In this document: positions 1 through 5,404 of the stretch, piece after piece
How positions within the stretch are numbered: the stretch's first letter is position 1
Layout of the letters: every line of letters begins with the position of its first letter
Assembly: GCA_031431235.1 (NCBI GenBank)
Contig: JANPDA010000339.1
Location: 1-7,135, forward strand
Direction of reading: 5' to 3'
DNA: 7,135 bases
From: JANNSW01 sp031431235
GTDB taxonomy: Bacteria; Pseudomonadota; Alphaproteobacteria; Rhizobiales; Hyphomicrobiaceae
The notes under the pieces: generated by a model
What the model saw: the letters and a program-made list of their open reading frames with translations, nothing else
What the model was told of the DNA's origin: nothing
Database searches by the model: none
Made by a program: the position numbers and the translations under genes

Positions 1-629
1 GGATCATGCTGCGGCAGCATCGACGCGAAAACATCGACACCGACCCCCTCCGCCTCGCAAGCTCGCGCACCATGCCAGACGCCGAGGTAGTTCGTCAGCT
101 GGTGCGTCAGCAGCGCCATATCGAGAACTGCCGCGGCGCCCATCTCTTCGCCAACGTGCCGCAGATCGCCGCCGAGGCAATCGAGGACTGGCCTATGTTG
201 CTCGTAGAGAGCCGCCGGTCCCGCAAACAGGATCTGAGCATCCTCGGCGCCGATGCCATCGGGATATGGCATGATCGCTCCGTCGAGGACCTGAACGCCA
301 TGTCCGGTCAGCCAATCCGAGAAGTCGCGCGCTTCGGAGGGAGTGCCTGTGCTGAGCTGGATGAGCGTACGCCCCGACAAAGCATCCAGCACCCCAGGGT
401 ATCCAATGATGCGGCGTGACACATCGTAGTTGTCCACGCAGAAGACGATGACGGAGCTCGACTTCGCAGCGTCAACCAGAGAGCCGGCGACCATTGCTCC
501 ACGCGTCGCCAAGGGCTCCGACTTCGCGGCAGTTCGATTCCAGACGCAGAGACTGTGTCCGGCCCCAAGGAATGCCCGAGCGAGAGCAGAGCCCATCGCG
601 CCGAGGCCGATCAGTGAGACATCCGTCAT
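1..629 (-). CDS. Imine-reductase-like NAD(P)-dependent oxidoreductase (3' end outside window)
   Basis: Read on the minus strand from ATG at 629 this gives 209 codons with no stop before the window edge, so the C-terminus is missing (imine reductases are usually about 290-300 residues). Residues 4-30 form a Rossmann fold with GLGAMG (8-13), and WNRT (30-33) follows beta-2; Arg-Thr there is the usual NADPH-preferring pattern of the 6-phosphogluconate / 3-hydroxyisobutyrate dehydrogenase superfamily. LSTGTP (92-97) and the DGAIMPYP region (116-123) match imine-reductase sequences. In the helix that normally carries the catalytic Lys of hydroxyacid dehydrogenases, this protein has Asp170 (AAAVLDMALL), as in many imine reductases. 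It would therefore reduce C=N bonds in a soluble dimer, with unknown natural substrate. A perfect AGGAGG five bases upstream fixes the start. It diverges from the cyclase gene across a 0.77-kb spacer and shows no functional link to it. Family is fairly sure; imine reductase rather than another beta-hydroxyacid dehydrogenase is likely. Confidence 0.82.
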   Translation of the reverse strand, partial: MTDVSLIGLGAMGSALARAFLGAGHSLCVWNRTAAKSEPLATRGAMVAGSLVDAAKSSSVIVFCVDNYDVSRRIIGYPGVLDALSGRTLIQLSTGTPSEARDFSDWLTGHGVQVLDGAIMPYPDGIGAEDAQILFAGPAALYEQHRPVLDCLGGDLRHVGEEMGAAAVLDMALLTHQLTNYLGVWHGARACEAEGVGVDVFASMLPQHD

Positions 630-634
630 CTCGT

Positions 635-640
635 CCTCCT
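635..640 (-). promoter_or_regulatory. Shine-Dalgarno AGGAGG of the oxidoreductase gene
   Basis: The minus strand reads AGGAGG, then ACGAG, then ATG at 629. This full anti-SD match with 5-base spacing decides the start over in-frame upstream codons such as a GTG. Confidence 0.8.
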
Positions 641-676
641 GCGCACGCACTTGCGACCGCTCGGATCATGAACCGT

Positions 677-715
677 GAGGCAGGCAGTTGAACCAACCAA
701 GGTCGTGCCTGCCTC
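677..715. repeat. Perfect 10-bp inverted repeat upstream of the oxidoreductase gene
   Basis: GAGGCAGGCA (677-686) and TGCCTGCCTC (706-715) are exact reverse complements separated by 19 bases. The element sits 47 bases upstream of the oxidoreductase start codon. Neither strand has a T-run after it, so an intrinsic terminator is unlikely. Centre-to-centre spacing of the arms is 29 bases (nearly three helical turns), which suits a dimeric regulator binding two sites or a 5'-UTR hairpin. The role is inferred; only the symmetry is seen. Confidence 0.5.
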
Positions 716-986
716 GCATACGGCTCGCCTCCTGCCACTTGGGGCGCAAACGGCACCGTTCGTCCCGACAAAATCCAGCCAACATCCCCCAGTCGACCGG
801 CTCTTCGGGCCAAGATTGATGCCATGGAGGCGCATTGGCAAGCCCGAATCCCGAATCCCGTCGTGAGCGGCCGGATGTCCCGGATGCCGGCAAGACTGGC
901 GCGGCGCGTGCCGGAAGCTGCGGCCTTGTGCTCGCCAAGGCGCACCTGTCCCGTGGTTCTCGCTCGAGCGGATAGTGCCGGCCTGT
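716..986. other. Gene-free stretch, no recognised content
   Basis: This stretch is open in several frames because it is GC-rich, but no reading frame gives a recognisable protein or a start with a convincing ribosome binding site. It has a short tandem repeat (CCCGAAT twice, 843-856). It could be further decayed mobile-element DNA adjoining the transposase remnant, but nothing in it can be identified. Confidence 0.4.
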
Positions 987-1195
987 TCACGCCGGCGCTG
1001 GTGGTGGTTGCGGACGGAGCTCGGTGATCAGTCGCAGGATGTCGGCGAACAGATGACGTCAGATGGCGACCTCGCCATTTGGAAAGTGAGGCAATGCACA
1101 TGTTTGACGATCTTGGCGCCGATCTTCACGAGCGCCGATTGACCATGTTCGTAGTTGGGGGTATCGCGCCAATCTGAAACCGACGCCGGTGCAGG
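987..1195 (-). pseudogene. Decayed C-terminus of a transposase, probably IS1380 family
   Basis: On the minus strand, 1195-1074 reads SALVKIGAKIVKH followed by LTFQMA, and after a one-base deletion near 1074-1075 the adjacent frame (1073-987) continues with EVAI, a TGA stop at 1061-1059, RHLFADILRLITELRP and a terminal TGA at 989-987. Joined across the frameshift this recalls the C-terminal end of IS1380-type transposases (pattern LIKIGAKVV..GRYVTFQLAEVAVP..LF..IL..I..LRP, from memory). The long N-terminal DDE catalytic part is not visible upstream, although the frame before 1195 degrades gradually. It is non-functional: truncated, frameshifted and stopped. No terminal inverted repeats or target-site duplication could be recognised. 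Another IS family is possible but fits less well. Confidence 0.65.
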
Positions 1196-1397
1196 CAATG
1201 CCTAAGCGGTTGACGTCGCGTTCGGTTTCGGAGCGCTTCACCCGTCAAACAGTGGCAGCCCGACGAGAATGACCCGACGACCCTGGCTTCGCCTGCCGTT
1301 GAGCCCGGCCATCTGCGATTTCTGGCAAGGTCCGTGAAAACCGCTGCCCGACCGGCAAGCGATCGTGATAGTTTGGAGGTCGGGGAGAGAATCCACG
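1196..1397. other. Leader region of the first cyclase gene
   Basis: No gene is visible. The left part probably continues the transposase remnant beyond recognition. A good GGAGGT lies at 1375-1380 but is 17 bases from the chosen ATG; the nearer GGGGAG at 1382-1387 (10 bases from the ATG at 1398) is the better ribosome binding site. GATAGT at 1367-1372 resembles a -10 box, but no matching -35 sequence is seen at the right distance, so no promoter is called. Confidence 0.4.
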
Positions 1398-3167
1398 ATG
1401 GCCGAGCAAAGAAAACTTGCCGCGATCCTGGCAGCTGACGTTGTCGGATTCAGCCGGCTCACGGGTGCCGATGAAGATCGCACTCTGGCGCGGCTCAGGA
1501 CACTGCGCAGCGATCTCATCGACCCCACGATCGCCGTGCACAATGGACGGGTTGTCAAGCGAACCGGCGATGGTGCCATCGTCGAGTTCCGCAGCGTCGT
1601 CGATGCCGTGCGCTGCGCCATCGAGGTGCAGAGTGCGATGGTCGAGCGCAATGCCGGTCTGCCCCCGGAGCGCCGCATCGAGCTCCGTATCGGCATCCAT
1701 TTGGGCGATGTCGTCGTAGAGAGTGACGGCGACCTGATGGGTGACGGCGTCAACGTCGCCGCCCGGATCGAGGGGGTCGCTCAGCCGGGCGCCATATGTC
1801 TGTCCGAGGATGCCTATCGGCAGGTGCGATCCCGGCTGGATCTTCCGATCAGCGATCTTGGCGAGACAAGACTCAAGAATATCGCTGAGCCGATGCGGAT
1901 TTATTCGCTCCAGGTCGGCCTACCCGCCCAGACCAAACCAAGGCCCGATCCTCTCCCCGCGCAATCAATGGGGTCGGCACTTCCCGATAAGCCTTCGATT
2001 GCCGTGCTGCCCTTCACCAACATGTCGGGAGATCCGGAGCAGCAATACTTCTCTGACGGCATCACAGAAGACATCATCACAGAACTTTCACGCTTTCGCT
2101 CGCTAATCGTCATTGCTCGCAATTCCTCGTTTCAGTACCGCGACAAGGCGACGGACGTGCGTCGGATCGGGCGCGAATTAGGAGCACAATACGTCGTTGA
2201 GGGCAGTGTCCGAAGAGCCGGCGACCGGCTGCGCGTTACCGCACAGCTGATCGAAGCCGCGAGCGGGAGCCACTTGTGGGCAGAGCGCTATGATCGCGAA
2301 CTGAGTGACATCTTTACTGTCCAGGACGAGGTGACACGTGCGATCTGCGCTGCCATTCCCGGCCAGCTCGAACGGCTGGCAGTGGAGCATCTGCGAAGGA
2401 GGCCGCCGAACAATCTCACGGCCTACGACTCCGAACTTCGGGGACGATGGGCGTTTCTGCATCTCGCCGAGGGCCTTGGGGTTGCCCTGAATTGGTACGA
2501 GAAGGCGGTCGAAGCAGATCCCACCTATGCCCTTGCGCATGCCGGGCTGGGCATGACCTCCGTGTTCGGGATCCTGAGCTTGGGGCTACCGCCGGAGCCG
2601 ACATTGGTGCGAGGCAGAGAACATGCCCGGAAAGCAGTCATGCTTGATGAGGCAAACCCGACCGTCAATTGTTGCGCGGCATTCACGTACCACATATCGG
2701 GCGATCATCGGCTGGCGAGAAAGCACGCCGAACGGGCGGTGTCCCTCAATCCGAATGACCCCTTTGCGATCTACGTGCTCGGGTGCGCCCTGAGCTACAA
2801 CGGGGAACCTGAGCAGGCTCTGGAATGTTTTGCAAGGTCCGAGCGTCTTGAGCCGTACGCGCCTGATGATCAACGGCTCGATACTCTTTGCGATTGTTAC
2901 TATATGCTTCGCAGCTACGCGAAAGTGATAGAGACCCACGAGGTATATCAGAACGTCCCGGCCTTTCTCTATGTTACCCTGGCCGCTGCTTACGCCCAGG
3001 ATGGACAACTCGAAAAGGCGGCAGCAGCAGTCGAGTCATATGAGCAACTCCGTCCTCCCGGTCACGACTTGAAGACGCACATCACGTACTGGATGAGAAT
3101 GTGCTTGCGGCAGTCGGATCGAGATCACTGGCTGGAAGGCTTCCGCAAGGCTGGAATGGATGTATGA
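1398..3167 (+). CDS. Class III adenylate cyclase with TolB-like and TPR domains (paralogue 1)
   Basis: A 589-residue protein predicted to make cAMP from ATP in the cytoplasm as a dimer. Residues 8-172 form a class III cyclase domain. Metal ligands are Asp14 (ILAADVVGFS) and Asp58 (TGDG), adenine-selecting residues Lys54 and Asp112, transition-state residues Asn119 and Arg123 (GVNVAAR); all are present, so activity and ATP preference are expected. One extra residue lies just before Asp112 compared with the two neighbours. Residues about 197-316 are a TolB N-terminal-like domain starting KPSIAVLPF, with no signal peptide and no beta-propeller. Residues about 360-570 are TPR-like helices, with seven cysteines (425, 426, 463, 477, 498, 500, 569) against one in the same part of the next gene. 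It ends GFRKAGMDV. The ATG at 1398 is chosen because homology begins there; an upstream GTG at 1365 lacks a ribosome site. The input signal is unknown. Confidence 0.93.
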   Translation: MAEQRKLAAILAADVVGFSRLTGADEDRTLARLRTLRSDLIDPTIAVHNGRVVKRTGDGAIVEFRSVVDAVRCAIEVQSAMVERNAGLPPERRIELRIGIHLGDVVVESDGDLMGDGVNVAARIEGVAQPGAICLSEDAYRQVRSRLDLPISDLGETRLKNIAEPMRIYSLQVGLPAQTKPRPDPLPAQSMGSALPDKPSIAVLPFTNMSGDPEQQYFSDGITEDIITELSRFRSLIVIARNSSFQYRDKATDVRRIGRELGAQYVVEGSVRRAGDRLRVTAQLIEAASGSHLWAERYDRELSDIFTVQDEVTRAICAAIPGQLERLAVEHLRRRPPNNLTAYDSELRGRWAFLHLAEGLGVALNWYEKAVEADPTYALAHAGLGMTSVFGILSLGLPPEPTLVRGREHARKAVMLDEANPTVNCCAAFTYHISGDHRLARKHAERAVSLNPNDPFAIYVLGCALSYNGEPEQALECFARSERLEPYAPDDQRLDTLCDCYYMLRSYAKVIETHEVYQNVPAFLYVTLAAAYAQDGQLEKAAAAVESYEQLRPPGHDLKTHITYWMRMCLRQSDRDHWLEGFRKAGMDV

Positions 3168-3189
3168 CACAAGCTGAACGCAGCAAGCA

Positions 3190-3218
3190 CTCCGGCAGGG
3201 CCAGCAGTTGGCCCGGAG
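3190..3218 (+). terminator. Stem-loop after the first cyclase gene, possible terminator
   Basis: GGGCCA (3198-3203) pairs perfectly with TGGCCC (3209-3214) around a 5-base loop, and CTCC (3190-3193) pairs with GGAG (3215-3218) past a 4-base bulge. It begins 22 bases after the stop codon. No T-run follows, so it is not a classical intrinsic terminator; it may be a weak terminator or an mRNA 3'-end stabiliser. Confidence 0.4.
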
Positions 3219-3274
3219 GACATACCTCGATCGCCATGAACAATTGCGCAGCCCCGTTTGGACCTGCGATGCCC

Positions 3275-3336
3275 TTGACATAAGTCCCTTTGCGGTCATG
3301 AGCCGGATGATCTCAGCAGCAGGGCGCTAATACAAT
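3275..3336 (+). promoter_or_regulatory. Promoter-like sequences upstream of the second cyclase gene
   Basis: A perfect TTGACA lies at 3275-3280, preceded by C as in the alphaproteobacterial -35 consensus, but the sequence 16-18 bases later (around CATGAG, 3297-3302) is a poor -10. Separately TACAAT at 3331-3336 is a 5-of-6 match to a -10 box without a good -35. The two are too far apart (50 bases) to form one promoter. They hint that this gene has its own promoter instead of depending on the first cyclase gene. Confidence 0.3.
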
Positions 3337-3349
3337 GTCAAAGTTCGTT

Positions 3350-3355
3350 GAAGGA
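3350..3355 (+). promoter_or_regulatory. Ribosome binding site of the second cyclase gene
   Basis: GAAGGA lies 11 bases before the ATG at 3367, a slightly long but acceptable spacing. No better site serves another start. Confidence 0.5.
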
Positions 3356-3366
3356 CACTGCATTCC

Positions 3367-5112
3367 ATGGCCGAAGAACGGACGCGACGTCGCCTCGTCG
3401 CAATACTGGCCGCCGATGTGGTGGGTTACAGCCGGTTGATGGAGTTGGATGAGGTCGGCACGCTGGTCGCGCTCAAGTCGCGCCGCAAGGAGGTGCTGGA
3501 GCCGCTGATCACCAAGCATCAAGGCCGGGTCTTCAAGGTGATGGGGGACGGCGTGCTGGTTGAATTCGGTAGCGCCGTCAACGCAATCCAATGCGCGGTC
3601 GCGCTTCAGGAACGCATGGCTGCCATCAACGACGATCAGCCCGAGGATCGCCAGATCGTGCTGCGCATCGGTGTCAATCTGGGCGACGTCATCGTCGAGG
3701 GCAGCGATCTCTATGGAGAAGGGGTCAACATCGCCGCCCGGCTCGAAGCGATCGCCGAGCCCGGTGGGGTGATCGTCTCCGGCGCCGCGTACGACCATGT
3801 CGGAACGAGAATCAAGGTCGGCTTCGATGATTTGGGCGCGCAGACACTGAAGAACATTGCACAACCGGTGCGTGCCTATCGGGTCACAGGCACGCCCATT
3901 CTTGCCGTCGCCACGACCGCGCCCGTCAACGACAAGCCATCCATCGCCGTGCTGCCCTTCACCAATATGTCAGGCGACCACGAGCAGGACTATTTCTCAG
4001 ACGGCATCACTGAGGACATCATCACCGAGCTGTCGCGATTTCGCTCTCTGTTCGTCATTGCTCGCAACTCCTCCTTTCAATATCGGGGCAAGTCGGTCGA
4101 CGTGCGCCGGGTCGGTCGCGAGCTTGGCGTTCGCTACGTCGTCGAGGGCAGCGTTCGGCGGGCCAATGATCGCGTGCGTATCACGGCACAGCTCCTTGAA
4201 GCCGGCACCGGCGCCCATCTTTGGGCTGACCGCTACGACCGCTCGCTCGATGACATATTCGCTGTCCAGGAAGAGGTGACGCGAGCAATCGTCGCGGCGA
4301 TTCCCCGGCTGATCAACGAGGCGCAGGTCGAGCAGCGCCGCCGACGGCCAGTGTCGGGGCTCACGTCGTATGATCTGGTCCTGCGCGGCGAGTGGCACAG
4401 CAATCACGGTGATGCCACAGGCAATCCGGAAGCTCTTGCCTTCTTCGAGCAGGCCCTGGCGATCGACCCCGATTTCGCACGTGCGCACGCCAATATCGCC
4501 TATCAGCTCGCCTACGCCGTCTTTCATTCAGGCTTTCAGATCGAGCTGCAGTTGAGGCGAGCGCGACACCATGCCGAACGCGCGCTGGCACTCGACGACG
4601 CAGATGCCACGATACATGAAAGCGCCGCTTTCGTGTACCTGATGTGGGGCGAGCACAGCCGGGCCGAGACGCATGCCATCCGGGCAATGTCGCTGAACCC
4701 GAACGACCGACATGCTGTTGGCATTCGCGGTGTCGTGGCGCTCCATCGCGGCGATGCGCGCTCAGCTATCGAGTGGCATCAAGTCGCCCAGCGTCTCGAC
4801 CCCCGGTCGTTCGATGCAGGGCGGGAGCCCAGATTCGATGCGTACTACGTCGCTCGCCAATACAGTGCGGCCCTCAAAGAGTTCGAGCAGTTGCGCCAGC
4901 CGCCTCCGCACATGTTGTTGGAGGTTGCCGCTTGTCATGCGCAACAGGGACAGTCGGCCGAAGCCGCTGCGGCCATCAGGCAATTCGAGATCGAACGTGC
5001 GCCGACGTTCGACGTCGCCGCTTTCATTGCCACCCATCTTCGCATGTATGAGCGCGCCGAGGATCGCGATCTTTGGCGCGACGGCTATCGCAAAGCCGGT
5101 TTGCCGGTGTGA
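3367..5112 (+). CDS. Class III adenylate cyclase with TolB-like and TPR domains (paralogue 2)
   Basis: A 581-residue cytoplasmic protein of the same architecture as the gene upstream. The cyclase domain covers about residues 9-173 with metal ligands Asp17 and Asp61, adenine-selecting Lys57 and Asp114, and Asn121 and Arg125 in GVNIAAR; no key residue is missing, so cAMP synthesis is expected. A short linker (174-188) leads to the TolB-like domain at about 189-310, containing FSDGITEDIITELSRF and VIARNSSFQYRG. The segment YDLVLRG opens the C-terminal TPR region (about 355-565), which contains repeats such as ALAFFEQALAIDPDFARAHA. It ends GYRKAGLPV. No transmembrane helix or export signal is visible. 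By hand alignment its TolB-like domain is 99/120 identical to that of the gene before it but its cyclase domain only about 61/116. The 199-base gap with a stem-loop and promoter-like sequences argues for separate transcription. Signal and partners are unknown. Confidence 0.93.
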   Translation: MAEERTRRRLVAILAADVVGYSRLMELDEVGTLVALKSRRKEVLEPLITKHQGRVFKVMGDGVLVEFGSAVNAIQCAVALQERMAAINDDQPEDRQIVLRIGVNLGDVIVEGSDLYGEGVNIAARLEAIAEPGGVIVSGAAYDHVGTRIKVGFDDLGAQTLKNIAQPVRAYRVTGTPILAVATTAPVNDKPSIAVLPFTNMSGDHEQDYFSDGITEDIITELSRFRSLFVIARNSSFQYRGKSVDVRRVGRELGVRYVVEGSVRRANDRVRITAQLLEAGTGAHLWADRYDRSLDDIFAVQEEVTRAIVAAIPRLINEAQVEQRRRRPVSGLTSYDLVLRGEWHSNHGDATGNPEALAFFEQALAIDPDFARAHANIAYQLAYAVFHSGFQIELQLRRARHHAERALALDDADATIHESAAFVYLMWGEHSRAETHAIRAMSLNPNDRHAVGIRGVVALHRGDARSAIEWHQVAQRLDPRSFDAGREPRFDAYYVARQYSAALKEFEQLRQPPPHMLLEVAACHAQQGQSAEAAAAIRQFEIERAPTFDVAAFIATHLRMYERAEDRDLWRDGYRKAGLPV

Positions 5113-5271
5113 CCACCCACTGCATCGTGCCCTGACCCTGATCAGTCAGTGCGCAGTCTGAAGCTGCACGCGACCGATTGACGCCGAGTTACGATGATAA
5201 CGCCAATCGAAAGCACAGAGAGTCATTGCGAGAAACCTGCGATGTTTGCTTCCCGTCCACGTCTTGTCGGC

Positions 5272-5300
5272 ACCGTCATTCTGGCGAAGGTCGGAACCCA
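5272..5300 (+). repeat. REP-like extragenic palindrome, copy 1
   Basis: The plus strand resembles the common proteobacterial element of type GTCATTCCGGCGAAGGCCGGAA. TTCTGGC (5279-5285) pairs with GTCGGAA (5290-5296) around a GAAG loop, with two G-T pairs. One frame across it gives HSGEGRNP, the known spurious peptide signature of these repeats. It may act as half of a bidirectional terminator between the convergent genes. Confidence 0.55.
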
Positions 5301-5361
5301 CGGAGCCTGAGGTCAGTCGAAGCCTGCTGCACGTCACGGCCGGCGCGCCAAGCTTACTTGA

Positions 5362-5390
5362 TGGATGCCAGCCTGCACTGGCGTCACGGA
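5362..5390 (-). repeat. REP-like extragenic palindrome, copy 2 (inverted)
   Basis: ATGCCAG (5365-5371) pairs with CTGGCGT (5378-5384) around a 6-base loop. Read on the minus strand the element runs in the same sense as copy 1 (17 of 28 bases match by hand) and one frame gives VTPVQAGIH, another hallmark of this repeat class. It begins about 15 bases beyond the stop of the minus-strand cyclase gene and could end its transcript. Confidence 0.55.
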
Positions 5391-5404
5391 AGGAAGTACG
5401 GTGC

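Larger units (their letters stand above)
5113..5404. other. Convergent spacer between two cyclase genes
   Basis: This 292-base spacer lies between the 3' ends of two converging genes. It carries no recognisable gene. Its notable content is two REP-like palindromes in opposite orientation. The part from 5113 to 5271 shows only a weak 5-bp hairpin (5132-5149) and nothing else that can be named. Confidence 0.6.

Noticed and set aside
6..419. Open frame of 137 codons on the plus strand
   Set aside because: It is antisense to the oxidoreductase, which has a recognisable Rossmann fold and a perfect Shine-Dalgarno; the plus-strand translation has no recognisable motif.
843..860. Short tandem repeat of CCCGAAT
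   Set aside because: Only two and a half 7-base units; too short to be meaningful in GC-rich DNA.
472..1101. Open frame of 209 codons on the minus strand
   Set aside because: It overlaps the oxidoreductase start in another frame, is Arg/Ala/Ser-rich low-complexity in character and matches nothing known; GC-rich DNA readily produces such frames.
1059..1241. Open frame of 60 codons on the minus strand
   Set aside because: Only its last few residues (EVAI) belong to the transposase remnant; the rest is in the wrong frame for it, so it is part of the pseudogene region and not a gene.
1365..1397. Upstream GTG start adding 11 residues to the first cyclase
   Set aside because: No ribosome binding site precedes it and the extra residues lie outside the homology shared with the other two paralogues, which starts at the ATG at 1398.
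1238..1753. Open frame of 171 codons on the minus strand
   Set aside because: Antisense to the cyclase domain of the first cyclase gene; the translation is low in information and is a shadow of the conserved coding strand.
5132..5149. CTGAC / GTCAG hairpin just after the second cyclase gene
   Set aside because: A 5-bp stem with an 8-base loop and no T-run is too weak to call a terminator.
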